The notes under the pieces: model-generated
What the model was told of the DNA's origin: nothing
What the model saw: only the letters and a program-made list of their open reading frames with translations
Databases searched by the model: none
Made by a program: the position numbers and the translations under genes
In this document: one piece after another, positions 18,839-28,284 of the stretch
How the letters are laid out: each line of letters begins with the position of its first letter
Position numbering within the stretch: position 1 is the stretch's first letter
Assembly (NCBI RefSeq): GCF_002028545.1
Contig: NZ_MWPQ01000051.1
Location: forward strand, 91,407-155,406
Origin: Nitrobacter vulgaris
GTDB lineage: Bacteria; Pseudomonadota; Alphaproteobacteria; Rhizobiales; Xanthobacteraceae
DNA length: 64,000 nucleotides
Direction of reading: 5' to 3'

Positions 18839-19822
18839 ATGCGCGCGATGGTGCTCTCGGCTCCAGCCACACCGCTCCGGATGCAGGAGCGCGACGATCC
18901 AATTCCTGGCGACGGAGAGATCCGCATCAGAATCAGTGCATGCGGGGTTTGCCGCACCGACCTCCATATCGTGGATTCGGAACTCCCCGATATCCGCTAT
19001 CCGGTCATCCCTGGCCATGAAATCGTTGGCCGCATCGACCTGATGGGTACCGGCGTAACCGGCTATCAGATTGGTGACCGCGTCGGGGTTCCCTGGCTTG
19101 GGTCCACCTGCGGCCTGTGCCGCTATTGCCGCCTCGGCATGGAAAATTTGTGCGACCGCCCATCTTTCACCGGCTACACTCGCGATGGCGGCTTCGCAAC
19201 CCACACCATCGCCGACGCGCGCTATACTTTCGGGATCGGCAGAACCGGCGACGACGTATCAATCGCGCCCCTATTATGCGCCGGCCTGATAGGCTGGCGG
19301 TCGCTGGTCATGGCGGGCAACGCCGAACGGCTCGGCATCTACGGATTTGGTGCGGCGGGTCATATCGTCGCTCAAATCGCCCTCTGGCAGGGACGCTCAG
19401 TGTTTGCCTTCACTCGCACCGGCGATATCGCGGCCCAAGACTTCGCCAGGCAACTTGGCGCCGTCTGGGCCGGTGCATCCGACCGGCGTCCGCCAGAGGA
19501 ACTGGATGCCGCCATCATTTATGCCCCGGTTGGTGAATTGGTTCCGCTCGCCCTGCGCGCCGTCCGCAGAGGTGGCCGGGTTGTGTGTGCGGGAATTCAT
19601 ATGAGCGATATTCCCTCGTTTCCATACAGTCTCCTTTGGGGGGAGAGACAGTTGCTGTCCGTTGCCAATCTGACGAGGCAGGACGGCAGTGATTTCTTCA
19701 AGATCGCTCCTCAAGCCGGAATTCACATCCGCACGACCACCTTTCCCCTCGACAAGGCCAACGACGCGATTGCCATGCTGAGAGCGGGAGAGCTGCTGGG
19801 AGCCGCCGTTCTTCAACCTTGA
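18839..19822 (+). CDS. Zinc-dependent alcohol dehydrogenase, AdhA-like
   Basis: A 327-residue medium-chain dehydrogenase. Zinc ligands are Cys38, His60 and Glu61 (catalytic) and Cys91, Cys94, Cys97 and Cys105 (structural). The nucleotide fold shows GFGAAGHIVAQ near residue 163. AAAGGAGG sits six bases before ATG 18839; the frame to 18761 lacks a site. Related short dehydrogenases are linked to stress and fermentation. It is followed after 12 bases by the kinase-like gene, so the two are probably one transcript driven from the FixK-box promoter. Confidence 0.92.
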   Translation: MRAMVLSAPATPLRMQERDDPIPGDGEIRIRISACGVCRTDLHIVDSELPDIRYPVIPGHEIVGRIDLMGTGVTGYQIGDRVGVPWLGSTCGLCRYCRLGMENLCDRPSFTGYTRDGGFATHTIADARYTFGIGRTGDDVSIAPLLCAGLIGWRSLVMAGNAERLGIYGFGAAGHIVAQIALWQGRSVFAFTRTGDIAAQDFARQLGAVWAGASDRRPPEELDAAIIYAPVGELVPLALRAVRRGGRVVCAGIHMSDIPSFPYSLLWGERQLLSVANLTRQDGSDFFKIAPQAGIHIRTTTFPLDKANDAIAMLRAGELLGAAVLQP

Positions 19823-19834
19823 CCCAATCCAGAT

Positions 19835-21433
19835 ATGACAAGCCCGGCTACACAGGACACAGCCATTCAACGAGAAGTTTTCGCCTTCCTGGCCGCCTCC
19901 GCGACACATGGCGGTGCCGACGTTCGCCGCATTGACACCCATGCCGCTGTGGTCTTTCTCGCAGGCGACCGGGCACTGAAAGTCAAACGTGCAATCCGGC
20001 TTCCAGTTCTCGACTATTCAACACTGGCAAAACGGAAAGCGTCCTGCGATGAAGAGATCAGGATCAACCGCCAATCCGCGCCACAAATTTACCGCCGCGT
20101 TGTTGCAATCACCCAAGGCCATGACGGTTCGCTCAGCATCGACGGTGACGGGCAGCCGGTCGAATATGCCGTCGAGATGAAGCGCTTCGATGAGCGGCTG
20201 ACGCTAGATCATCTCGCGCAAGCCGGCGCATTGGATCTTGCTCTGATTGTGGATCTTGCCGACGCCATCGCAACATCGCATCGAACAGCATCCGTTGTCA
20301 CAGCCGACAGATGGATCTGTTCCCTTCCTTCAATTATCGCCGACAATACTTCCGCATTCCACGCTTCAGGCTGCTTGCCTGCGAACACCATCGATAAGCT
20401 TGATGCGAGAAGCCGGACCGAGCTCTCGCGAGTCCGAGCGTGTTTGAGAGAGCGCGGCCGGCTCGGGCTCGTTCGACGCTGCCACGGCGACCTCCATCTC
20501 GCCAACATCGTGCTGATCGGGCACAAGCCAGTTCTGTTCGACGCGATCGAGTTTGATCCCGTGATCGCCTCAATCGACATTCTTTACGATCTGTCATTCA
20601 CCGTGATGGATATTCTGCGCTACGGACGCCGTCTCGAGGCCAATATCCTTTTCAACAGATACCTGACGACAACATTAGAAGACAACCTCGACGGGATCGC
20701 GGCACTCCCGCTATTCATGTCGATACGCGCCGCCATCCGCGCCAATGTTCTATTGGCGCGCCTCGGCGGACCCAGCGCCGACAGACCCAATACCGATGAA
20801 GCGACCATACGACTGTCCGCTCGATCTTATTTCGATCTGGCTCACCAGTTGATTCTTCCCTCGCCGCCAACACTTGTCGCGATCGGCGGCCTGTCCGGCA
20901 CCGGGAAAACCGTATTAGCTCGCGCCCTCGCCGACGCCATTGAACCTCCACCGGGAGCCGTGATTTTGCGTTCAGACATCACACGCAAAGAACATTTTCG
21001 GGTCCATGAGACCCAACGGCTGCCTACAACATCGTATCAGCCCCAGGTTACCGCGACCATTTATCGAATCCTGACTGAACGAGCAGCAAAAATTCTCTCG
21101 CAAGGCCACTCAGTCATTGTCGATGCGGTCTTTGCCAAATCCACCGAACGAAACGCGGTTGCCGCGATCGCTCGCAATCTCAACCTGCCATTTTTCGGAT
21201 TCTTTCTCGTGAGCGATCTAACAACCAGGATGAAACGAGTCAGACAGCGCGTGGGCGACGCATCCGATGCCACGCTCGATCTCGTCAAACAACAGGAGGA
21301 CTACAACATTGGCCTGCTTGATTGGCACGTGATCGACGCCTCCGGAACACCCGAGCACACCCTGCAACGCTGCAAGGAGACGCTTGGCATGGCTGAACCC
21401 CACCTTTTACCAACATCACTGGAGCCACCGTGA
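19835..21433 (+). CDS. Phosphotransferase-like plus P-loop kinase fusion protein
   Basis: A 532-residue cytosolic protein. Residues about 30-300 resemble aminoglycoside/choline phosphotransferases, with catalytic-loop motif CHGDLHLANI (216-225) and DAIEFDP (236-242) supplying the metal ligand. Residues about 345-515 form a P-loop kinase domain with Walker A GGLSGTGKT (351-359). The same two-part layout occurs in Rv2004c of Mycobacterium tuberculosis, a member of the DosR regulon. The substrate is unknown. It lies 12 bases after the dehydrogenase in a probable FixK-controlled operon. Confidence 0.85.
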   Translation: MTSPATQDTAIQREVFAFLAASATHGGADVRRIDTHAAVVFLAGDRALKVKRAIRLPVLDYSTLAKRKASCDEEIRINRQSAPQIYRRVVAITQGHDGSLSIDGDGQPVEYAVEMKRFDERLTLDHLAQAGALDLALIVDLADAIATSHRTASVVTADRWICSLPSIIADNTSAFHASGCLPANTIDKLDARSRTELSRVRACLRERGRLGLVRRCHGDLHLANIVLIGHKPVLFDAIEFDPVIASIDILYDLSFTVMDILRYGRRLEANILFNRYLTTTLEDNLDGIAALPLFMSIRAAIRANVLLARLGGPSADRPNTDEATIRLSARSYFDLAHQLILPSPPTLVAIGGLSGTGKTVLARALADAIEPPPGAVILRSDITRKEHFRVHETQRLPTTSYQPQVTATIYRILTERAAKILSQGHSVIVDAVFAKSTERNAVAAIARNLNLPFFGFFLVSDLTTRMKRVRQRVGDASDATLDLVKQQEDYNIGLLDWHVIDASGTPEHTLQRCKETLGMAEPHLLPTSLEPP

Positions 21434-21538
21434 CGGAAGTTCGACAATCTTACGTCGGCTCCGCGAACTTACTTGATGCCGTCACGATGAGGGCTGTCAT
21501 CTCACATTGACCGTAACAGCTAGAATATCCGATGTGGA

Positions 21539-22366
21539 TCAGCGTGATAGCAGCACGCAACGCGTCGATTCAAACATAAGATGTTGCGTCACGCCACCGA
21601 GTATCCACTCGCTCAATCGCGAATGGCCATAGGCTCCCGCAACAACCAAGTCTGCTCCGATACTGGATGCAATTCTATCCAATGCAACCCCGGCATGGGC
21701 ATTCTCTTCTGGAACAAGTGCGTTTGCTGCAATGTTGTGACGCGACAGCCATGCGACAACATCATCGGTGCGGTTCAATGCGGCCTCGCGGCTGCCATCT
21801 TCGGCGATCTCGGCGATCGTGACGTCTTTGGCTTTGCGAAGCAATGGAAGCGAATCAACGATCGCCCGTCGTGCCTCAGCGGTATCTTTCCAAGCGACCA
21901 GCACACTTCGCAAATCGAACGAACCAGCCTCGTCCGGAACAACGAGCAATGGCCTGCCCGCCTGCATAACCAGATCACTCGGATTGACCACGGAAAATGG
22001 GTCTGTAAGTACCCCGCCTCCACTTTGCCTGATCACGATAATATCGGCGGCACGCGCTTCCCGCGCAACAAACCGAAGGGGGATCTCCATGTCGGAACGC
22101 CATTCGACGTCTTTCGTGCTCCTATTCATGGCTGTTCGGAATTCGGACTCTAGTTCTGACAACCTCGTTTTGATTGCGTTCCGACCTCGCTCAATCATTT
22201 TGTCGGCTTGCTCACCCGAGGTGAAATAAAGCGGCGGACTGAACTCCGCGGCCGCAACTCCAGCAACCCGCGCATCAAATCGCTCGACCATTTCGCCGGC
22301 AATAGCGAGACAACGCTCGTTCGACTGCTCGAACGCAAGGCAAACCATGATCGTTACGTAAGTCAT
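21539..22366 (-). CDS. Universal stress protein, two tandem Usp domains
   Basis: A 275-residue tandem Usp protein starting MTYVTIMVCLAFEQSNERC, with a GGGAG site before ATG 22366. The second domain holds the nucleotide signature GAYGHSRLSEWILGG. It diverges from the CBS-BON gene at 22586; the gap contains one perfect FixK box and a one-off match (ATGATCCAGATCAA, 22449-22462), so both genes may be induced together. Confidence 0.9.
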   Translation of the reverse strand: MTYVTIMVCLAFEQSNERCLAIAGEMVERFDARVAGVAAAEFSPPLYFTSGEQADKMIERGRNAIKTRLSELESEFRTAMNRSTKDVEWRSDMEIPLRFVAREARAADIIVIRQSGGGVLTDPFSVVNPSDLVMQAGRPLLVVPDEAGSFDLRSVLVAWKDTAEARRAIVDSLPLLRKAKDVTIAEIAEDGSREAALNRTDDVVAWLSRHNIAANALVPEENAHAGVALDRIASSIGADLVVAGAYGHSRLSEWILGGVTQHLMFESTRCVLLSR

Positions 22367-22510
22367 TCGTCACTCCCGATGCGGCTAAATCAACAATCTC
22401 AAATGGTGTCACGCGCTAATATGCATGGTCTAAGATCCTGAAGCGAAAATGATCCAGATCAAAGAACTTACAAATGATTCTGACGTGCTGCGAACAATGA
22501 TGGCGCCCGT

Positions 22511-22524
22511 TTGACCTAGGTCAA
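22511..22524. promoter_or_regulatory. FixK box upstream of second CBS-BON gene
   Basis: TTGACCTAGGTCAA is a fully palindromic TTGA-N6-TCAA site 61 bases before ATG 22586. A near match (ATGA half) lies at 22449-22462, closer to the divergent Usp gene. Confidence 0.78.
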
Positions 22525-22585
22525 TCCGTCTCAACGCATTGGCGATAGCATTTAATACGCTCATCCAAACACGAGGAGCTTCAGC

Positions 22586-23314
22586 ATGCGCGCTCATCAG
22601 ATCATGACCAGGCGGATCATCACGGTCCACCCTGACACCACCATTGTTGATGCCGCCAACTCCATGCTCAGACAACACGTCAGCGGCCTTCCTGTGGTTG
22701 ACGCAGAAGGAAAGCTGGTCGGCATCATTTCGGAAGGCGATTTCATTCGCCGCGCCGAAATCGGCACGCAACGAAGGAGGGCACGATGGCTGAAATTCCT
22801 GCTCGGTGCGGGCAGGGATGCATCGGACTTCGTTCGCGAGCAAGGCCGCAAGGTCGGTGAAATCATGACACCGGATCCATGCACCGTTTCAGAGGATACG
22901 TTGCTGGAAGACATCGTGACAACGATGGAAAAGAACAGCGTTAAGCGCTTACCGGTGATGCGAGGCGACCAGATTGTCGGAATCATCACACGATCCAATC
23001 TACTGCAGGCTGTCGCAGGGCTTGCCCGCGAGGTTCCCGATCCGACCGCGGATGATGACCATATTCGCGACCGCATCATTACGTCCATCGAGAAGAACGA
23101 CTGGTGTCCATTTGGACTTAGCGTCATTGTACACGGCGGAATCGTTCATCTCAGCGGAATCATTACCGACGAACGTGCTCGGCAAGCTGCCGTGGTCGCG
23201 GCAGAGAATGTCGCCGGCGTGAAGGAAGTGGACGATCATCTTTGTTGGGTGGATACCATGTCTGGGCTCTGCTTGATTTCTCCGGAAGATAAACAATTAG
23301 CGGCCACGGGTTGA
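22586..23314 (+). CDS. CBS-domain pair with C-terminal BON domain
   Basis: A 242-residue paralogue of the protein at 3094 with the same start (MRAHQIMTR) and layout: CBS 1 at 1-62, CBS 2 at about 92-148, BON at about 158-225 (LSVIVHGGIVHLSGII). It has a slightly longer tail ending KQLAATG. ATG 22586 follows GAGGAG. The two copies differ enough to be an old duplication and may act on different targets. Confidence 0.9.
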   Translation: MRAHQIMTRRIITVHPDTTIVDAANSMLRQHVSGLPVVDAEGKLVGIISEGDFIRRAEIGTQRRRARWLKFLLGAGRDASDFVREQGRKVGEIMTPDPCTVSEDTLLEDIVTTMEKNSVKRLPVMRGDQIVGIITRSNLLQAVAGLAREVPDPTADDDHIRDRIITSIEKNDWCPFGLSVIVHGGIVHLSGIITDERARQAAVVAAENVAGVKEVDDHLCWVDTMSGLCLISPEDKQLAATG

Positions 23315-23376
23315 TTGCTTCCTAAAAATTACAAAAGGGTAGCTACACTATCGCTCTCGGTTGTGAATCGGACTGA

Positions 23377-23640
23377 TTATTCGCTCACGACCGCTGCCGG
23401 ACCGCGCTCCGATGCAATCAAGAGGACGAACTGAATGAAATCGGCTCTTGCATCAATCTCAATGTATAGGGCCGCAACTCGACTTGTGCTAACGTAAGGT
23501 GGCGAGACAAAGCGAACCGCTGCGCACCATCTCACGATATATGCTTCGACATCCTGACCGAGATCCTTCTCGAAATGTAAATGGATCGAGTGTGGTGAAA
23601 GAGCTGCGCGATCCTGTGGACCCGCACTAGGTCATTCTGG
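23377..23640 (-). pseudogene. Unidentified coding remnant
   Basis: The minus strand is open from about 23640 to a TAA at 23377 with protein-like content (SIHLHFEKDLGQDVEAYIV, then SRVAALYIEIDARADFIQF) but no start codon. A second frame just upstream (23640-23771) may be the other half. It looks like the tail of a broken gene of unknown family. The remainder of 23315-24099 is the fixL leader and shows nothing else. Confidence 0.3.
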
Positions 23641-24099
23641 ACGGCAAGGTCGACAATTGGGTGAACGACGTGCCGCCGAAAACGCCGCCTGGTCTGCAAG
23701 CCGATCAAGAACAACCTATTTTTTCGGCAGAGAGAGGCTGCAGTCTCTTTTGCTTCCTCCTCCTCCAGCAATCTTAAAATGATCTTTCGCTTTTCTTCAT
23801 CCGTCGTCTCCGCAAGCAGCTTGCGGGAGGGAAGAATATTTTCCTCGTGAACATTGCGTTGTTACGCGGAAGCGGGAGCCAAACCAGCGGTTTTACAGAC
23901 CCCCTACCGGCTACAACAATAACGGATCGATTTTATAATGTTCTTGAGCCGGATAAAGTCTTATCCTTCGGCTTTGGCAGCCTAACGCGCCATAGGTAGC
24001 GGTCATGATCCCGGATAGCCTCATTAGCTAGCGATGGTAATACGGGGATACAGTAGATTTTTTTAATGACCTTTCCTTGCCGCGCCGGGAAGTGAAACC

Positions 24100-25632
24100 G
24101 TGTCGAGTAACGATCAGTTGTCGTCGAACAGCCTGTTCCGTGAGGAGTTGCAACGCGGAATCGACAAATCCGGAGTTGGCATCTGGGATCTCGATCTCAC
24201 GACCCGGAAACTGTTCTGGTCCAGCCCAACGCGCAGGCTTTTTGGCGTCTCGGAAAATGCCCCGGTCAGTTACGATCTTTTCCTCTCCTTGCTCCAGCCG
24301 GAGGATCGCGCGCGCACGGAATCGGCTATTCAGCGCTCGATCAAGACCGGGTGCAGATTCGACCTTCAGTACCGGATTCGTGGGACATCAGAAAGAGAGC
24401 GCTGGGTTCGAGTACGAGGTGGCCTCGTCACCAACGAAGGCGGAGTGGCACAGCGCCTGAGTGGCGTGATACTCGATATCGACGATCAGAAGCTGATTGA
24501 AGAAGCTCTGATTGCGCGCGAAAATCACCTACGTTCGATTCTCGATACCATTCCCGATGCGATGATTGTTATTGATGATCACGGCATCATGCAGCACTTC
24601 AGCACTGCAGCCGAACGTCTGTTCGGCTATTCAGAACACGAAGTCATTGGCCAGAATGTCAGCATTTTGATGCCTGAACCGGATAGCAGCCGACACGACC
24701 GCTATTTGGCCCGCTATCAATCCACCGGCGAACGGCACATCATAGGCATCGGACGGATTGTCACTGGAAAACGCCGAGATGGGGCCACCTTTCCGATGCA
24801 CCTGTCCGTCGGCGAGATGCACTCAGGTGGAAAACGGCATTTTACTGGATTTGTCCGCGATCTTACAGAGCATCAGCAAACCCAGGCAAAACTTCAGGAA
24901 TTGCAATCCGAACTGGTTCACATGTCTCGCTTGAGTGCGATGGGGGAGATGGCATCGACTCTCGCGCACGAGTTGAACCAGCCGTTGACCGCGATCAGCA
25001 ACTACATGAATGGAGCTCGCCGCCTGTTGACCGCCAATGCAGATCTCAACATCACGAAAATCGAACGGGCGCTCGATTGCGCTGCAGATCAGGCCATTCG
25101 CGCCGGTCAGATCATTCGACGGTTACGCGATTTCGTCTCCCGGCGGGAGTCAGAGAAACGCGTCGAAAGCCTGGCGAAGTTGATGGAAGAAGCCGGAGCT
25201 CTCGGTCTCGCAGGTGCACGTGAACAGAACGTCATGCTACGGCTTGAACTGGACACAGAATGCGATCGCGTCCTGGTCGATCGCGTGCAGATTCAGCAGG
25301 TCCTGGTCAATCTCTTTCGAAACGCCCTGGAGGCAATGGAGGAATCACCAAAACGGGAACTTACCGCCTCCAGCAAGAAGGCATCGGACGAGATGGTCGA
25401 ACTGTCCATATCGGATACTGGGCATGGCTTCAGCGAGGCCACCGCTGAAAGCCTGTTCCAGACTTTCTTCACGACCAAGGAAACCGGTATGGGCGTGGGT
25501 CTCTCTATCAGCCGGTCGATCGTGGAAGCCCACGGTGGCCGGATATGGGTCGAAACGAACGATTCCGGTGGCGCTACCTTCCGACTGACTTTGCCTATAG
25601 CTGCAACCGGGGATTTGCCAGATGTCGCATAA
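24100..25632 (+). CDS. fixL: Oxygen-sensing histidine kinase FixL
   Basis: A 510-residue soluble kinase that switches off when O2 binds its heme. Residues about 20-130 form a first PAS domain, 140-255 the heme PAS domain with the proximal ligand His199 (RHDRYLARY) and gating Arg219 (HIIGIGRIV), matching His200 and Arg220 of Bradyrhizobium FixL. The kinase follows, with H-box His290 ([12 protein letters not shown]), N-box (FRNALEAM), and G-boxes ([15 protein letters not shown]). No membrane segment is present, as in Bradyrhizobium. The start is GTG 24100 after GGGAAG. Its stop overlaps fixJ by 11 bases, implying coupled translation. Confidence 0.95.
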   Translation: MSSNDQLSSNSLFREELQRGIDKSGVGIWDLDLTTRKLFWSSPTRRLFGVSENAPVSYDLFLSLLQPEDRARTESAIQRSIKTGCRFDLQYRIRGTSERERWVRVRGGLVTNEGGVAQRLSGVILDIDDQKLIEEALIARENHLRSILDTIPDAMIVIDDHGIMQHFSTAAERLFGYSEHEVIGQNVSILMPEPDSSRHDRYLARYQSTGERHIIGIGRIVTGKRRDGATFPMHLSVGEMHSGGKRHFTGFVRDLTEHQQTQAKLQELQSELVHMSRLSAMGEMASTLAHELNQPLTAISNYMNGARRLLTANADLNITKIERALDCAADQAIRAGQIIRRLRDFVSRRESEKRVESLAKLMEEAGALGLAGAREQNVMLRLELDTECDRVLVDRVQIQQVLVNLFRNALEAMEESPKRELTASSKKASDEMVELSISDTGHGFSEATAESLFQTFFTTKETGMGVGLSISRSIVEAHGGRIWVETNDSGGATFRLTLPIAATGDLPDVA

Positions 25633-26239
25633 GGGAAATGTCTATGTCATCGATGACGATCCAACGATGCGGGACTCGCTCGATTTCCTGCTTGGCGCGG
25701 CAAATTTCAACGTCACGCTGTTCGATGCAGCCGCCGACTTTCTCGATGCTCATTCCGGTCTTCGTTTTGGTTGCGTCGTGTCTGACGTTCGCATGCCTGA
25801 CATCAATGGAATGGATCTACTTCGACGTCTCAAGGCCACTGCTTCGCCCCTGCCCGTCATCATCATGACCGGGCACGGAGATATCTCCCTCGCCGTCGAA
25901 GCGATGAAATTAGGAGCGTTCGATTTTGTCGAAAAGCCGTTTGAAGATGAACGGCTGATTGGAATGATCGAGGCCGCCCTCCAACAGAGCCCGAATCGTA
26001 CGAAAAGTGACGATGTCTCGGCGGAGATCGCATCGAGAATAGCGACTCTCAGTCAGCGCGAACGTCAGGTCATGGACGGCCTCGTCGCAGGACTATCCAA
26101 CAAGCTGATAGCCCGTGAACACAATATTAGTCCCCGGACGATCGAAGTTTACCGGGCAAATGTCATGACCAAGATGCAGGCCCATAACTTGTCCGAGTTA
26201 ATCCGGCTTGCCCTGCGCGCCGGCATCTTAAACGATTGA
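25622..26239 (+). CDS. fixJ: Response regulator FixJ
   Basis: A 205-residue regulator: receiver domain 1-120 with acidic pocket DDD (11-13), phospho-acceptor Asp55 (CVVSDVRMP), Thr and Lys switch residues (IIMTGHG, FVEKPF), then a LuxR/FixJ-type helix-turn-helix at about 140-200 ([25 protein letters not shown]). It is phosphorylated by FixL in low oxygen and should activate fixK. It overlaps fixL by 11 bases. Its stop codon lies inside a FixK box for the next gene. Confidence 0.95.
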   Translation: MSHKGNVYVIDDDPTMRDSLDFLLGAANFNVTLFDAAADFLDAHSGLRFGCVVSDVRMPDINGMDLLRRLKATASPLPVIIMTGHGDISLAVEAMKLGAFDFVEKPFEDERLIGMIEAALQQSPNRTKSDDVSAEIASRIATLSQRERQVMDGLVAGLSNKLIAREHNISPRTIEVYRANVMTKMQAHNLSELIRLALRAGILND

Positions 26240-26249
26240 GGTAAGTCAA
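26236..26249. promoter_or_regulatory. FixK box overlapping the fixJ stop, upstream of lone receiver gene
   Basis: TTGAGGTAAGTCAA is an exact TTGA-N6-TCAA site whose TGA is the fixJ stop codon. It sits 55 bases before ATG 26305. Confidence 0.7.
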
Positions 26250-26304
26250 GTCGCCCCCTCCTTACAACCGTATTGTAGGTGATCACTGGAATTCGTGGCA
26301 TCAG

Positions 26305-26700
26305 ATGACAGGGTCCACAATCGTAAAGCACAGAATCTGCATTCTCGATGACGATCCTGCTGTGCTTCAGTCAATGCGATTTCTTCTTCAAACCCATGGG
26401 TTCAAGGTTCGCTCGTTCGGTGCCGCCGTGACGTTATTGGCTTCCATTGGTCCGGACGATGTCGATTGCCTGGTGATCGATTACAAGCTGCCCCACATGG
26501 ATGGACTGGATGTGGCGGCCCGCCTCCGTCAACAAAATGTCGCGGCACCGATTGTTCTTATTACCGGCTATCCCCCTCAGCATATGGCGGAGAGGGCCGC
26601 GGCCGCTAGAATAGACTATATTCTATTCAAACCTCATCTAGAGGACAGCCTCGTGATGCGCGTTCGGGAGGCCATTTCTCGCCAATATCCAAACCATTAG
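26305..26700 (+). CDS. Single-domain response regulator next to fixLJ
   Basis: A 131-residue protein that is only a receiver domain: acidic pocket DDD (15-17), acceptor Asp59 (CLVIDYKLP), switch Thr (VLITGYP) and the conserved Lys (LFKPHL). No output domain is present, so it may drain phosphate from FixL or compete with FixJ, as FixT-like or CheY-like partners do. A similar small receiver sits beside fixLJ in Bradyrhizobium. Its own FixK box would make it a feedback component. Confidence 0.88.
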   Translation: MTGSTIVKHRICILDDDPAVLQSMRFLLQTHGFKVRSFGAAVTLLASIGPDDVDCLVIDYKLPHMDGLDVAARLRQQNVAAPIVLITGYPPQHMAERAAAARIDYILFKPHLEDSLVMRVREAISRQYPNH

Positions 26701-27033
26701 AAAGTTTTTGCAGGGCGCAAAGCCGCCTTTGGACATTCCGCTGCCCGTCTCCCCCGGCACCACCTAAGGGCGAAGCCCTAAGGTATCGGCCGCACCACCT
26801 CTCGCGTGAAAGACTCTTCCAAGCCGAAGACGGTACGTGCCTACGGACTCGGTCGGCACTCACGAAATGCTCCGCAATAGGACAAGCTATCTGCGTTGAA
26901 CCCGACTTCGGCGGCGATTCTCAGACCTTCTTGGGCGCAGACGCTAGCGATTTCGAAGAACGATCCGGGGGCGAGTTATTTGTAGATAAGAGAAGCAGCC
27001 GGACTAAAATGCATATCCGCAACCCCGGGGCGT
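26701..27033. other. Interval without a recognisable gene
   Basis: A convergent gap between the receiver and DUF4010 genes. It holds an imperfect hairpin at about 26765-26785 (CCTAAGGGC, loop GAA, GCCCTAAGG) that may end transcription. No coding sequence is visible. Confidence 0.5.
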
Positions 27034-28284
27034 TCAGGCCTCCCAGGCAGCTACTACGAGCCCTCCGGCAAGCGCAACAGCGCTGATTCCTCCAACTAGC
27101 AGCCCGACTCTCCTGTTTCCTACCCAACTGGCCATGATGGCCTTGGAGATGGTGTTGACTGCAATTGCGACCATGATCGCACGAGCCGCTGTCTTCAAAT
27201 CTACATCCCCACCAGCCATGCGAGCGATCGAGATCGTGAGGGCGTCGACGTCCACGATTCCGGAAAGCGCGGCCACAACGAAGATGCCGACGCCGCCGAA
27301 CATTCGGCGCACCAGTTCTGCGGTCAGCATCACGGCTGCAAGCACCGCGGTCAGTTTGACTGCGGTTCCGATGGCGAGAGGATTTCTGATTTGAAGTTCG
27401 GGCGTCTCCTGTTGGACATTTCTGAACAATAAGATAGCGGCCCCGATGCCGAGCACCGCGGCGGTGGTCAAGAGCGCGGGCAAAAGTGATACCAGCAGTA
27501 CGCCATTGAGCGCCACTGCAATGGTCCCCGCACGCAGCATCATGACGACACCCGCGACCAGAATACCTGCGCTCAACAATCCGGACGATGATGGATGTTC
27601 GCGAGCCAGCTTCGCCAAAGCAAGAGTGGTGACTGTAGACGATGCAAGCCCTCCGGCAACAGCCGCCATGACGACTCCAAGCCGATTTCCGAATGCCTTC
27701 ACTGCCACGTAACCGGCGAATGAAATTGCCGCGATCATGATCGCGAGAAGCCATATCTGATAGGGATTGATCGCTTTCCACGGATCGATCGGCCGATTTG
27801 GCAGTAGCGGCAACAGCAGGAATGACATCGCGAGCAAAGTCAGCACGGCGCGGATTTCTTGCCAGTTCAACGAACTGATCCACCGATGCAACGGCTCGCG
27901 TAACGCCAGCAGAACCGTCATGCCGACGGTGCAGGCAATGGCAAGTTGCAGATCTCCAACGACAGCCATGGTCCCGAGCAGGAACGTGAGCATTCCCGCG
28001 ACAACCGACGTCACACTGGCACGACCTTCGTTCTTGGCTTCCAGCCAATGAAAGGCCGCGAATGCCATGATATATCCCAAAAAGACCCATCCAATGACCG
28101 AGAAGGTCGTTTGAAGCGCGATGAGACCGGTGACGCCGCCCAATAGTCCGGAAAGCGCGAAAGTACGAAAGCCCGCGGCTCGCCGATTACTCTCCGCATC
28201 GCGCGTTTGCCAACCGCGCTCCAGGCCGACAAGGAGCCCAATGGCCAGAGACACCGTAAGGCGACTCAGAGGTTCAGCATCCAT
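27034..28284 (-). CDS. DUF4010 / MgtC-like integral membrane protein
   Basis: A 416-residue membrane protein with roughly 12 hydrophobic segments. The N-terminal quarter (RLTVSLAIGLLVGLERGWQ) is an MgtC/SapB-like segment and the remainder a DUF4010 domain (FVVAALSGIVDVDALTISIA). MgtC proteins help cells under Mg2+ limitation or acid, but this longer form has no established role. It stands alone, flanked by decayed DNA on its upstream side. Confidence 0.82.
   Translation of the reverse strand: MDAEPLSRLTVSLAIGLLVGLERGWQTRDAESNRRAAGFRTFALSGLLGGVTGLIALQTTFSVIGWVFLGYIMAFAAFHWLEAKNEGRASVTSVVAGMLTFLLGTMAVVGDLQLAIACTVGMTVLLALREPLHRWISSLNWQEIRAVLTLLAMSFLLLPLLPNRPIDPWKAINPYQIWLLAIMIAAISFAGYVAVKAFGNRLGVVMAAVAGGLASSTVTTLALAKLAREHPSSSGLLSAGILVAGVVMMLRAGTIAVALNGVLLVSLLPALLTTAAVLGIGAAILLFRNVQQETPELQIRNPLAIGTAVKLTAVLAAVMLTAELVRRMFGGVGIFVVAALSGIVDVDALTISIARMAGGDVDLKTAARAIMVAIAVNTISKAIMASWVGNRRVGLLVGGISAVALAGGLVVAAWEA

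Noticed and set aside
18677..19204. Extension of the hsp20 frame to 333 codons
   Set aside because: The extra part is antisense to the alcohol dehydrogenase and a strong ribosome site fixes the shorter start.
26921..28090. A 389-codon minus-strand frame overlapping the DUF4010 gene
   Set aside because: Same strand but another frame, rich in Arg/Cys/His; the 416-residue membrane frame is the real one.
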